Part shown: positions 22,201-33,537 of the stretch, one piece after another
How the letters are laid out: each line of letters starts with the position of its first letter
Numbering within the stretch: position 1 is the first letter of the stretch
Source of the DNA: Gyrodactylus bullatarudis
Lineage: Eukaryota > Platyhelminthes > Monogenea > Gyrodactylidea > Gyrodactylidae
Reading direction: 5' to 3'
Length of the DNA: 64,000 nt
NCBI GenBank assembly: GCA_012064415.1
Contig: SSNU01000088.1
Coordinates: 1 to 64,000, forward strand
Made by a program: the position numbers and the translations under genes
The notes under the pieces: model-generated
What the model saw: only the letters and a program-made list of their open reading frames with translations
Databases searched by the model: none
Told to the model about the DNA's origin: nothing

Positions 22201-25059
22201 TGAACATCGACTGCAGACACTTTGTGAGGAAATCGGGGAAGGTATTGTAGTAGAATGCAACTTTATTCCTCCACGGGGATGTGCCTTCATCACCTACGAA
22301 TCTCGTCTGGCTGCCCACAAGGCTCTCCTGGCTCTTGATAATGCCTGCGTTGATAATAGACAAGTCAAAGTTGCCTGGGCCCCAAATAAAGGTGTCAAGG
22401 AGAATCCAAAAGTATCAGAAAAGTTTTGGCATCTTCACGTGAGCACTCATCAAGATAACATCATAGTTTAAAAAATACTTAAAATTTCCTTCGTATAGGA
22501 TGGTGTCACCTGGTTACCTTACGAATATGCCAAGGATGAGTTGACCAAATCCTCTTTCGACAGTCTACTAAATGGAAATGGTGAATTCGATCATGATACT
22601 ATTCCCTATGACCATGAATTGAGGTCAAAAAAGGGTGGACCCATACCGGATTATCCACATCAGAGAAACTCAGATACCACTAGTCAATCAAGGAAACGAC
22701 CGTCTTCTAATTCCTCCCTAGAATTTGATGCCAAAAAAATTTGTGAGTTTACTAAATTGCATAGAATACATAAGTTTCATCAACACATTTTCTTATTGGT
22801 CAACATCTGTATTCGTAATAAATGATTTCATTGGTAAATACATAATCCCATGCCTGAAATCAATACATCTCTTCCATTTGATTAAGTGTGTAGACCGAAA
22901 ATTAATTTCATTGACAAATTATCACTAAACATTATTTTTCAACTTTTCTTAAAAATATGCTAAAGTAACATTAACACTAAGCAAACTACCATCTTTGCAA
23001 ATAAGTCTAATAAATTACTATCTTTGACTTAGCCAACGGTCCTCCTCTTCCGCCTCAACACCAAACACCATCTCCACATGCATCCAATTTACCACCACCA
23101 TTGCCTATGATGGTCAGTCTTTCAATCCCACCTCCGCCTATTGTTGTCGGACAACCACCTTCTCAGCTAACTCAAACCTCACAGTTACTTCCTCCCGTTG
23201 TGTCCACATCAATCGGTCAAATTTGTGAGTTTCCATTTGTAACCAATACCGTCTAAGGTCAAACCCAAATCTCTGAGCCCTAAAAAGCCCAACAGGTCCA
23301 AACCAATATTTAAAATTTTTTCATTAATCACAGACTGTAAAGCTCATCTAAATCTTTAATTCCAAATAGAGGATAATCGATTTAAATTTGCTTTTGTTTG
23401 AAAAAATAACAAGGTTATTCATTTGCCTTCTGTTTAAAATTAGATTGAATTTCTCAATAAAGCTCTACTTCTTTCTTTATTTAAATCGATCAAATTTGAA
23501 TTTTATTGGTTAACCATTGAAATATTTCGACTGCCCCACTAATGTGAGCTGTTTTATTGTCTTCTCTAGCTCATCTAGCCCTGCATGGTGAGTTTTTCCT
23601 CTAATCTGTTTTTAGAAAGTTTTGCTCAACCAAAAAACATGCATTATTAATTGAGGGCTAAAATCTTTTTTCTCAAGTCTTTCGAATAACTCCTACTAGT
23701 GAGTACAGAAGGGAAAGGGAAATCTTTCCAAGATGCTTCTCATCATCACAATCAATTGTTTGTATCATCAACCTTTCATAGTTTTTAGTGGTGAAAGTTT
23801 GTCATATCCAATAAAAACTCACAACAATACAGTTGTGCCCCAGTTTTAGTGTATGAGAAATCGCACACTCCATTTTTCCTATAAAAAATAGTTCTTCACA
23901 CCAAGACACTGTACCGACTTTTGAAAGAATTCGTCATTGACTTTTAATTAGACATGAAGATGTAATTAATTAATGAAGCTAACATAGAGAATGTTTGAAC
24001 CTAAATTGAAACCCATGATTATAAACTATAACTAAAATAATTATTGAACTTTTACCTATTAAAGGTGATACATTGCCTTTTTTATCAACGTTTATTTTCA
24101 AGATTTTTCATGCTCAGTGGACGAATGCAATAGGGTTTAGTGGTACTGATCGAATCAAGAGAAAATTTTCTTTAAATTGAGACAAAAAACTAAAAAATTG
24201 TGAAATTTCGGCCAAAAAATTATCTTTCAAAAAACTTGTTCTACTTTCAAGTAGATCTATGATGAGAAAAATCTATTTTTCATAGGAAAATTGGGGTGTG
24301 CGATATCTCATACACCAAAACTGGGGCACAACTGTACTTGATATTCTTAAAGTATTTTAAAAAATATAGCTCATTCATAAAAATGCCACAGTATAGTTAA
24401 AGTAGCGAAATTCAATTTTTGAGTTTAAAAAGCCCTAGTGATTTTTTCTAGACTTCTTTCTTGACCAAGACCTAGAAAAGGTATTAGATATATGGTAATC
24501 TCTCCCACCGGCATTGTATAATAACCAGTTATCTGAAAGTTGGTTTTTGAAAAGAATTGCGTATTCCTTATCAGGGTATTCTCATACCATAGAAAATTTT
24601 CTTCAAGGGTTAAAATAATGCTTAGAATTCGTATTTTCTATCACGAAAATTCACGAAGAAAAAGAGGCTGAAAATTTCACCCCAGCCTAGTGTGTGTTTA
24701 TTTATGATTTTGGTTCTAAATTTTATCTTTCTGTGAATTTAGAAATAGACTTGATCTAATCATGTTCAATTAGGAAACCAGACTTGACTCACTAACTTTT
24801 AAGTTAAAAATCTCAACTCACCCTAGTTCGAGGTAGCGTATTCATTGGGGCGTTCTCATTATGATGAAAATTTCCAACTTTAAATAAAATTATGTTTTTA
24901 AATCTTAATTATTGACCAGCAAATCCCATGTTAATGAGCGGATTCCATCCGGCACCCCCAGGCCACATTCCAACCAATCAACCAATTTTTACCAATGCCC
25001 CTCCGCCACCACTCCCTCAAAGCAACTTTCCAAGATATCCACACATGTATGGTCCCTAA
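19219..25059 (+). CDS. SCAF4/SCAF8-like CTD-interacting factor (CID + RRM), 9 exons
   Basis: Exons: 19219-19254, 19289-20097, 20156-20282, 21011-21228, 21943-22438, 22499-22742, 23033-23224, 23570-23587, 24920-25059. Phases match and total 2280 nt (759 aa). Residues about 4-135 form a CTD-interacting domain (VEKFIRICPEDYK, GLYVVDAIVRQS, PRFLKNIVQIF), which in this family binds the phosphorylated RNA polymerase II CTD. An RRM lies at about 472-548, with RNP2 IFIGHL and RNP1 PPRGCAFI. It is followed by NKGVKENPKVSEKFW and DGVTWLPYEYAK, the SCAF4/8 signature after the RRM. Pro-rich runs flank the RRM and fill the C-terminus. Known homologues act in nuclear transcription termination and suppress early polyadenylation. 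The protein is shorter than vertebrate SCAF8 and lacks an obvious SR-rich stretch. Exon 8 is an 18-nt microexon. The start codon was chosen because exon 1 supplies the missing family N-terminus (VQIFNQE). Confidence 0.85.
23830..24334. mobile_element. Tc1/mariner-type MITE in the last SCAF-like intron
   Basis: 505 bp with about 62-bp inverted ends: CAGTTGTGCCCCAGTTTT on the left (23830-23892) and its complement at 24272-24334. It is flanked on both sides by TA (23828-23829, 24335-24336). A TA target duplication and ends beginning CAGT are typical of the Tc1/mariner superfamily. The interior has no transposase, so it is nonautonomous. The two ends are nearly identical, which suggests fairly recent insertion. 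Confidence 0.8.
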
Positions 25060-25686
25060 AGTGTTATCATCAAATGGGCGACCATTAAATTCAGATTTTT
25101 TCTACTCTCTCTAACCTCTCTGCTCAACATTTTATTTTCTACTCACCCAGAATCATTGATTTCCCGAATGAATTTTGGTTCAGCCGCCAATACTCTTGCA
25201 AAAGAGAATCCCATCATGGTCTTGTACATGGACCGTCTCTGGAAAATATCCTCAGATTACCTGTTATTTATGCATTACCAAAAATATTGGAATTACCACT
25301 ATTAATAATAATGAAAACCCTTTGTCCAGACATTATATGAAGCTCTTTTTTTGTAAGGCAATAGATATCTATTGAATCTCTCTTTCTGTCTGCATGTTTG
25401 ATTTATTTGATTTGGGCAAAATACCTCATTTAGTTATATCGCCTAACAAAAACACTATTACATTTCCCAATACTGTATAAAAGAATGCATCTTTTATTTA
25501 CCTCAAACCGGACCAAATATGCATAGTCCTTAAATTTTTAATTCAAACGAGCCCTACATCAAATATCGAATGTAATCCCCCCTACTCAATTTGGTATCAT
25601 TACTATTATTATTATTATTTATAAACAAAAAAGCAAAAAAAATGTTTGAGAATGTAGATTTTTTTCTTTCAATCACTGAAATTTTG

Positions 25687-25692
25687 AATAAA
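25687..25692 (+). terminator. Polyadenylation signal AATAAA
   Basis: The hexamer lies about 630 bases after the SCAF-like stop codon, leaving a 3' UTR of about 640 bases (25060-25700) that holds no convincing frame. Confidence 0.5.
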
Positions 25693-25699
25693 AAAATTT

Positions 25700-26508
25700 T
25701 TATACAAAACGCCAGACTCTTTCATTATCCCATCTAATTTTAGGTTGTTTGCAAACTTGACCTTTTGATTAATTTCCTTTGATACAACTTTTAGGAAATG
25801 TGTGTATTCTGAATTCTTTAGTGAGTCTGCTCATTGCCGCTGTTAACAAGTACACCAAATTTGCTACTTTTGATTTGATACTTTTTGTTACTTTTATTTG
25901 AAAAATTACGTATCAATAATATAGAGTTGAATTCAAAATATCCTCAGTCGTTCTTCGTTCTGATAAAGTCTGCATGTATTGAAAATTATTTCATTGGTCA
26001 ATACACCGTACAAGTTCTCCTATATATGCAATTAATCAATATATTATCATTGAATATATTTGTTAATTTAGAGGATAGTAAATTTCCCCCTCCAATATTT
26101 CTCTTTGAATCTGATGACTTTGAAAACTCACCGCAAGGGATTCTCTTTCTTGCTATCCTTAGTCTCTTTGTCATTCAGATAAATTACTAAAAAACAAGAA
26201 CGGGCAAATGTTATTAATTATATATGTTTCTTTAATTAGAAGTGAGATCGTGAAAAAGAAATTCTATTCCACTATGAGTTAATGGTTAATGTCGATGGTC
26301 TAAAGATTTTCATTCCTATTTTATGTCATTTTCCTTGTTCACAAACTAAGGAATTCCCATTCTATCTTGAATAAAAGAGCAGATTATAACTGAAAAGACC
26401 CTGAAAAATAAAATACCCGTCTATTACCTACTACATTTTGGTGAGAAAAGCTTTATTTTCGTCGATTCTCTCCCATCTTGAGAGCATTTAGCCTATAGCA
26501 TATATTCA
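25700..26508. other. Noncoding, no supported gene
   Basis: A 101-codon frame at 25885-26190 is rich in Ile, Leu, Phe and Asn, and no domain was recognised. I see no splice signals or repeats that support a gene. Confidence 0.4.
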
Positions 26509-26676
26509 TCAGGGCTCGATCAATAGGAGGTGAGTGTGTTCATACTTTTGGGACTGTGAGGAATACATCTGATTTTTTCTGATTACCGGTTCGTGAAGGC
26601 TTCTTTTTCGCTTTGGATTGGCGGCCTGCAGATCTGGTTGTGAAATCTTTCCTTCAAATGAGGGAGCTCTCCCCAT
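26509..26676 (-). CDS. Small open frame or first exon with an NLS-like motif
   Basis: A 55-codon frame in a patch clearly richer in G+C than the surrounding DNA. It starts MGRAPSFEGKISQPDLQAAN, followed by the basic cluster PKRKRS, which looks like a monopartite nuclear localisation signal. After HEP comes GTAATC, a possible splice donor at about 26587, so this may be the first exon of a spliced gene rather than a complete microprotein. The plus strand of the same patch has good donors of its own (GAG/GTGAGT at 26529, TTT/GTAAGT at 26705), so strand is not certain. No family was recognised. Confidence 0.3.
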   Translation of the reverse strand: MGRAPSFEGKISQPDLQAANPKRKRSLHEPVIRKNQMYSSQSQKYEHTHLLLIEP

Positions 26677-27253
26677 TCAAGAGTCAGAGTTTCTCTCAAA
26701 GTTTGTAAGTTTGCATAATTATGATCATTATTGAATTAAAATTATTTATTGATTAAAAACATGTTAATTTTGCTGTTCGCTTGGAAATTCGGCAAGTCAT
26801 TGAAGTTACCATTAGATCTCCAACACCTTCAATAGAATTCAAATGCTGAAAAAAAGAAAACAATCTCGATGAAATCAGATACTAAAGGAAAAAGATTTTC
26901 AAAATAATTAACTTTACTAAATTTAGTTGATAAAGCATCTCTAACATAGTTGAAATTATTCTAGTTGATGAAACTGGTAGGATTCGAAAATAGTTCTTGA
27001 AAATTTGAATGAAACTAAATAATGAAAAGTCAATTATCTCATATTATCGTAAATAAAGCTACAAAATTATAGATGTTTAGGGTTCCTACAAAAATCATAA
27101 TCATGGATTCGAGAAGAATGAAGGGCTAAATACTACTCTAGCGACATCAAATTTCCATCATATATTAATGGCCTTGTAGAAGAAATTTAAGAAAATTGAC
27201 ATTTTATGAGTTCTTGATTGACCCGCTATCTTTGAAAAATCCCGGAACATCTA

Positions 27254-27793
27254 AAGTTGGTTGATATGAAGTTGGGAATCTATGATTTTTACTAAAACCT
27301 CAATTTTTTCATCAAGAATTTGAATTTGTTAAAGAGTTTTTGGACTCCTACTCATGCTGCCTACTTTTACCATTTGAAGAATAAATTTTCTGAAAAAAAA
27401 TTATTTTTATGAAAAGTATGGTCATTTTTCAAATTCTCATTTGGCGCCAAAATCCCATTTTTTCGAACCTTGAGCTGAAAATTTTTGTTGATTTGAAAGT
27501 GGGATCAAAAATTGATTTTCAGAATCAAGATTAGACAAGAAAATCAATTCAACTGAATCTGATCTTATGCTTAACTTTATTATCGTTTGGGAGCGGATTT
27601 TGGCGCCAAATGGGAATTTGAAAAATGACCATACTTTTCATAAAACTTTTTTTCAGAAAATTTATTCTTCAAATGGTAAAAGTAGGCAGCATGAGTAGGA
27701 GTCCAAAAAATCTTTAACAAATTCAAATTCTTGATGAAAAAATTGAGGTTTTAGTAAAAATCATAGATTCCCAACTTCATATCAACCAACTTT
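27254..27793. mobile_element. Foldback element, about 540 bp, long inverted arms
   Basis: The left end GTTGGTTGATATGAAGTTGG and the right end, its complement, bound arms of roughly 190-200 bp. These include TACCATTTGAAGAATAAATT and TTGGCGCCAAA blocks, around a short centre near 27480-27600. The arms are almost perfect complements. No open frame of note. It is the best preserved reference copy of the main foldback family of this window. Confidence 0.75.
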
Positions 27794-28752
27794 ATTCAAG
27801 TAAAATTTAAAACCAGCAAAATATTAAGATTACTTTGCGTAGGTTTTTTAAAAGCAATTTCAATGAATAATGGTTACATAGGTACATTGTTTCTCGGATT
27901 AGATTATGTCCTATTTTTTGACCAGTGGAATACAACACTTTCTTAAACGATAATTTGAACTGAAAGATACTTTTTTCACTCCTCATTTGAAAGAAAACTT
28001 ATTAAGCTAAAAAATATGTATAATTCATAAATATAGCTTTTCACTGATGTTGACTAAAGTTACTTGAAGAATGGTAATTTTTCTGAAAGCCTATTTGCTC
28101 AGTCCTTAGAAAAATATAAAATAATTGTAGATTTCAAATATACAATTGCCTGCTAACTGGTTTTAGAGCCCAAAAAATGGCTATTCTTACCTCTATTATC
28201 TTTTAAACGATTAATTCAAAAAGGAGTTCAGATTCGGAATCAACGTAATTGGTAAGGTTAAAAATTTCCTAATCTGTGTGATGAACTAAATTTATAGGGT
28301 AGAATTAAGACAATTAAAAAAAGCCTAAACCTTTTTTTATCGTTTCTTTAAAACTGATTCATTAATGATTTGAACAAATAATTAACAGACCATTCCATGT
28401 ACTATTACATTCAAGACCTGTTTCAACTACAGAGCTTCTGTAACAGAAGTCATTGTCATAGTTGGATACAAAAGTTATTCATGAACTCACTATTGACGAA
28501 GAAGCCTTTACTACTGTTGGTGTTTCCTGAAAAATCAGACTAGATCACCAGTTGTTCAAAGTGAACCTTCCCATTGAATCGGGAATATGTAGGGTGGAAA
28601 CTTGCTTTTATCTATAAAATAGATGGAAATTAACAAAGAATGTAAAAATACAGTCTTATTCAAAGTGATAACTCACTCTCTAATTCTAATTGTAAATTGA
28701 AGTTTTATTCCAAGAGTCTTTTCAACTTAAAGATACATTCCATGTTCTATAC
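27794..28752. other. Noncoding, nothing recognised
   Basis: AT-rich DNA without a usable frame or a matched repeat. Confidence 0.4.
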
Positions 28753-29304
28753 CTTTTCAAAGTCCATGTTGGAGAAAGGTAGTTCTATGCGGAAGTCAAA
28801 ATATTCCTTTGTGATGGTTTGAAAATACTATCTGAATGGACGTAGTAAATATAGTGAAGTGAAAAATCTTTTTGGAATAGAGCTTAACCAAAGTTGTTAT
28901 TCATTCACAAAATTGTCACAGTTTAGAGGAATAGAGATAATTCAATGTGGTAGAATAAAAATACTAATTCAATTAACTTGTTAGTTTGACGTATTTGTTG
29001 AGAGTGAATTTATCAATGAATTTTTATCTTCTTCCATCCTATAGGTTGAAGATTAATTATATAATACCATATATATTTTTAAGAATTTTAAGATAATAAA
29101 ATAAATTAGTATTTTTATTTTATCACATTGAATTATCTCTATTCCTCTAAACTGTGACAATTTTGTGAATGAATAACAACTTTTCACTTCACTATATTTA
29201 AATGCAATTTACTACGTCCATTCAGAAAGTATTTTCAAACCATCACAAAGGAATATTTTGACTTCCGCATAGAACTACCTCTCTCCAACATAGACTTTGA
29301 AAAG
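28753..29304. mobile_element. Second foldback family, 552 bp
   Basis: The left arm starts CTTTTCAAAGTCCATGTTGG, and the right arm ends with CCAACATAGACTTTGAAAAG. Arms of roughly 200-220 bp (to about 28977 and from about 29106) pair with few mismatches; the left arm has a short extra segment near 28870-28890. Its sequence is unrelated to the family at 27254. No coding content is visible. Confidence 0.75.
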
Positions 29305-29315
29305 TTATATTAATT

Positions 29316-29635
29316 ATTTCTATTCATTTTATTTCTTTTTTTGAAAAAAATCTGGAACTAATAAAGTTGAATAAGTTACAGGGTTTTCTTCAATAATAAG
29401 AATCAATGAATATCAGTAAGGTGTTCATAAGGAAAAGTTAGGAAATATAAACTAATCCAATTTTTCATCGGTACTGTATGAATGCTGTATAATCAGGAGC
29501 TTTCTCATTAATTTCTTTGATTAAATTTCTTAAATTCACTGATTCTTACCATTGAAGAAAATCCTGTAACTTACTTTAACTTACCTTTATTGGTTCCAGA
29601 TTTTTTTTCAAAAAAAGAAATAAAATGAATGAAAT
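29316..29635. mobile_element. Short foldback, about 320 bp
   Basis: 29316-29402 pairs with 29545-29635 (CAGGGTTTTCTTCAATAATA against the ATTGAAGAAAATCCTGTAAC side) around a loop of about 140 bases. It abuts the previous foldback almost directly. Confidence 0.65.
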
Positions 29636-29639
29636 CTAG

Positions 29640-32090
29640 AAATACTAATTCTGAGCAAAAATATACTAAATTTGAAAACAAAATTAAAGGAAATACTAAA
29701 TCTGAAATTACTGTTATACGCATAGAGAGACATACTAGATTTGATTTTTCGATTGAAAAACATACTAATTCTGAATAAACACCCTCTGGACATACTATAG
29801 TTTTGCAAATATCCCTAACTTTATACAGTATTATTATATATACAGAAACTACGAGTAAGAAAGAATAGAAAAGCTTACTTCTCGGTTTACTGAAATTAAT
29901 ATCGATGGAATTATAAAGTCTGAGAAGAAAATAATCGTCTACTCACGGGACAAGTTCTGGAATTGGGTTGATATTCTCGAACAGCCTAGAAAAAAATAAA
30001 TTTTCTGTAAAATTTCCTCGAACTGGGGTCGCGATTAAGTTTTGGTTTCAACTTTTTTTGTTAAGTCAAATTCATACCGATGTAAATTTTAGTGCCAATG
30101 CTGAGTCTGGTCTTGAATCTGGAAAATTCTCTATATCAAGACCGTAGATATGACGGAAAATTTCATCAAAATAATCATCGACATGAAAATTTATAAAGGG
30201 AGGTACACTTTAAAATAAATGAAATATAAACCAAAGGACGAAATTTTCCAAAATTACTAAAATAACTTCCACCAAATTTCCCTCTAAAATTTCATTTTAT
30301 GCTTCTGTTATAAGATAAACAAAATTATGAACATTAAAAAAATACGAGTAGATTTTATAACCAATCAGATGAGGAGAAACAATCAGCCACAAGATACCTT
30401 AAAATTCAACCCTTTATATCAGTTTCTAGAAAATCTACTAGATAAATCCTACATCAGTTAAGAGAGAATTTTTCCCTCCTTCTAAATGGCCAAAAATCAC
30501 TCCTAAATTAATATTTTTAATATCTACAGATAGATAAATGAAAATTTGATAGAATGATTCAATTACAGAATTACAGTAAAAATATTTCTATTGAAACCCC
30601 CTAATTAAGTATTTATCTCGACCAATCAGAATGCAGCAAGTGATTTCTATACATTTGGGGAAAAAAGGTGAGTTTTTGTGAAAATGTGAAAATTCACTGT
30701 TAATACTTAACTAGGGGGTAAATTTTCGTGTTTCAATAAAGATAAGATGTTTCAATAGAAATATTTTTACTGTAAATAAATCTGTTATTGGCTTATTAGG
30801 AAAAAAAATTTATAATTTCTAAAATTACCTATTACAGAAGCAAAAAACATAATTTGGAGCAAAATTTTTTGGAATGATGTCAAAATATTTTTTCATATCG
30901 ATAAACGATTCTAATAATTTTGGAAAAGTCTGCGAACTATATATTTTTCGAAAATATACCCAAATCTACTACATCTTTTACACGTATACGTGACCCCACA
31001 TAGCTTTTTGAAATTAATACCTTAGTTATTTTTTAAAAATTTTGGAAAACTTCAGTTGATTTTGAGATCAACATATAATAAACAAAGATGGTTAAACTTT
31101 ATAACTTGAGCCATTCTTCTGGATTCTTTCTATTTTGGAGACTAGATCCAAAATGGTATTGTTCTTATTGGCCACACTTACACATCAGGTCTTGGCAACA
31201 TTGGACTAGATAAAAATTAATGAAAATCTTTACAGTATTAAATGATCAACATACACTGTCCATGGACTTGAAGAAGGTAAGATACCGAGTTTAACTCGAA
31301 AAGGGAAAATATTTAGCAATGAAACTTACCAATTGTCAATCAGACGCATTCTCGGATTGACTTCTAGAATAAAAGATGCATTTCTCACACAGAACAGATC
31401 AATTAATATAAACCGAGGGTTAAAGGCATCAAACATTAATCATATTAACTGCCAGAAGGAGTTTAACTCTTGTTGGAATCTTCTTAAACAAACTAAGTGC
31501 CTCTTTTGTTGTAGATATCACCTAGAACTTGTTACAATGAGTAAACCCATGAATGACATTTTCCTACTCTAGACCGAATCTTTTTCATGCGAAAGAAAGT
31601 TGAATAACTCTCTTCGAGAAAAATAGACTTTCTTTAATTACTAATAACAAAATAGCGCGTATAGCAAATGAATGAACGAACTGAGATCTTTGCTCTATGC
31701 CAAGGGATAATTAGACATCCTATCGAATGTGGGGTAAAAAAGTACTCTCTTTAAGCCTTGAATGAATTGTGAATTTGAAGGGGCTTAAATGATGTATACG
31801 ATAAAAAATGACTCACCAATTGATCGAGGAAATATGATGAAAAAGTTGAGTAAGTAATTTTTCTGGTTATTCCTTATCATGAGGTCATATTCTATAGGGT
31901 ACCTCTCTCCGGGTCGCTTAAACTCAATGATGACACCATTCTTTTGCAGTAGCAATATGAAAGCATTCAAATCTGATTTATTCCTAGTTGTAAAGATGAG
32001 AATTGTCAATGCAGAGGTAAAATCTTTGAACTGATCGACTTACTGAATTCTAAAGTCTCCCTCTTGCTGGAAATTAAGAGAATGTCAAAA
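29640..32090. other. Noncoding intergenic DNA
   Basis: No gene supported. The frames at 29608-29808, 31333-31572 and 31785-32009 show no domain. One clean inverted repeat is listed separately at 30571-30775. Confidence 0.4.
30571..30775. repeat. Inverted repeat with perfect 27-bp arms
   Basis: 30571-30597 (TTACAGTAAAAATATTTCTA...) is the exact complement of 30749-30775. Weaker pairing continues inward (ACCCCCTAATTAAGTATT against AATACTTAACTAGGGGGT), with an interruption on the right side. Probably a small nonautonomous transposon. Confidence 0.6.
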
Positions 32091-32470
32091 ATTGGTCGTA
32101 AACCTGGAGTTGACATGAGAATTTACTATTTTCACAAAAAACTCAGTGTTTTTTCCACCGGATTGTCAGGAAGACAAAAATTTTTTTTTGTTTCCTATTA
32201 GGATATAAACCAATGTGTATGTTATCAAATATTAGTGAAAGTAAAGCTAGTTTAGTTAATATGAAGATGAGAATTTATTGTTTTTACAAGAAATCGAATA
32301 TGATCAAGATTATTTTGGATTTTAATTCTTGAGGCTCTCATTTCACGATATTAAGACAGAAAATTTTTGAAAAAATTAATTTAATTTGAATTTTCGAAGA
32401 AGCGCCAAATTCGGTTTTTTGTAATTTGAGTTTAAAATTTGCTTTTTTTGAAATCGAAACATTTTTATTC
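32090..32470. repeat. Diverged foldback-family remnants
   Basis: Blocks such as GTTAATATGAAGATGAGAAT (32257) match the ends of the element at 41855-42547. The rest is too diverged to define ends. A related stretch occurs in SCAF-like intron 3 near 20640-20760. Confidence 0.4.
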
Positions 32471-32499
32471 AATAAATAATACAGAAATTAATCATTGTA

Positions 32500-32640
32500 C
32501 AATTAAGAGAACAGGGATAGAGTTTTCAACGTGCCCGATGTGGGAGAGTCTGAACCTAGGACCGAGAGTAAGGTGGTCCGAATGAGGGGTGAGAGAGATA
32601 CCACTACCTTAGATTTAACCCTTCAAGCCCCTGTGTGTGA
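32500..32640 (-). repeat. tRNA-derived SINE (copy 2)
   Basis: On the minus strand an A-box-like GGTAGTGGTATC (32598-32609) is followed 40-50 bases later by a B-box-like GGTTCAGACTC (32546-32556), the spacing of a tRNA-type RNA polymerase III promoter. The part from GGACCACC through GGTCCTAG matches the SINE piece at 14281-14320. The part corresponding to the hammerhead is degenerate here. It does not fold as an intact tRNA, so I call it a SINE rather than a tRNA gene. Confidence 0.5.
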
Positions 32641-33139
32641 TATATCAGACAGGTAACTTTCTCAAGCCATAGTAATTCTGTTTTAAAAAAAACTGAAAAT
32701 AATATGTTGACCACTTTTTTGAAAGAAGAAATAATATTCTTACTAATGAACTATAGTCATAGCTATGACTTATCATTGATAACTTATCAAACTACAATTT
32801 TTCATTGAGAAGTTATGATAATTTAGAAATGAAAAAATTTTTAAATAAAAAGAACGTTATTTTTTGAAAAACCACTTACAGAGAAAAAAGAAAGAAACTT
32901 TCATCGAGAAACCTTACCTGTAGAATTTGTAAATGTGATCACCTTGAATTCATCTCTTGAAATAAAAAGTTTAGCCATTTTCAGGGTCTAAAAATGGTCA
33001 ATTTTTCGGGCCAATAGTTCCTAAAATGAAGGTTCTCATTCTGAAACCATACAAAAATTCCAATCTTAGCTATGTACCTCGAAAAAAATTTCTCTGGGTC
33101 TTTAAGTGTTAATTGGAATACCAATTAGATAACCTACCG

Positions 33140-33290
33140 TTTTCCAAAGCCTCTTCCAGATGTTTTGGTACTGCGAGATTTTCAAGTATCTTCTTCAGTG
33201 GATGATTCATTTGTAACCTGAACTCTCAACAATTTTATCTAAAAACCTTGATATTTCTATTGGTCTATACCTTTTAAAGACCAACAAGAG
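33140..33290. repeat. Dispersed repeat shared with Top2 intron 7
   Basis: CTCTTCCAGATGTTTTGGTACTG and CAATTTTATCTAAAAACCTT recur at 58845-58965 inside a topoisomerase II intron. The flank near 33115 (GGAATACCAA) also matches 59010. This indicates a dispersed nonautonomous element. Confidence 0.55.
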
Positions 33291-33537
33291 AGAAAAGAAA
33301 ATCGAAAGGATAAATAACTACTCCAATAACAAAGAAATTAAATTCATTAACACTGCCTGTTCTACAACTTCCATTCTGTAGGAAAATAAATGAAATCAAA
33401 AGTCAAGTAAGTGAAATTCTAAAGCAAAACTTTCATTCAGAATGACTGATAAGAAGATAAAAAATAAATTCAATAGAAAAGTTTACTACGCCAAAAGGAA
33501 AAGTAAGAAATTTACTTAGAATTTTTTTGATTTTTAT

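Noticed and set aside
25885..26190. A 101-aa frame downstream of the SCAF-like gene
   Set aside because: Ile/Leu/Phe/Asn-rich, with no domain, no splice context and no promoter signal.
30225..30260. A hammerhead from GGACGAAA
   Set aside because: No CTGANGA lies at the required distance upstream.
32540..32615. A tRNA gene on the minus strand, from A- and B-box-like motifs
   Set aside because: No acceptor stem or proper anticodon arm could be drawn, and part of the sequence recurs in a SINE piece; tRNAscan-SE would decide.
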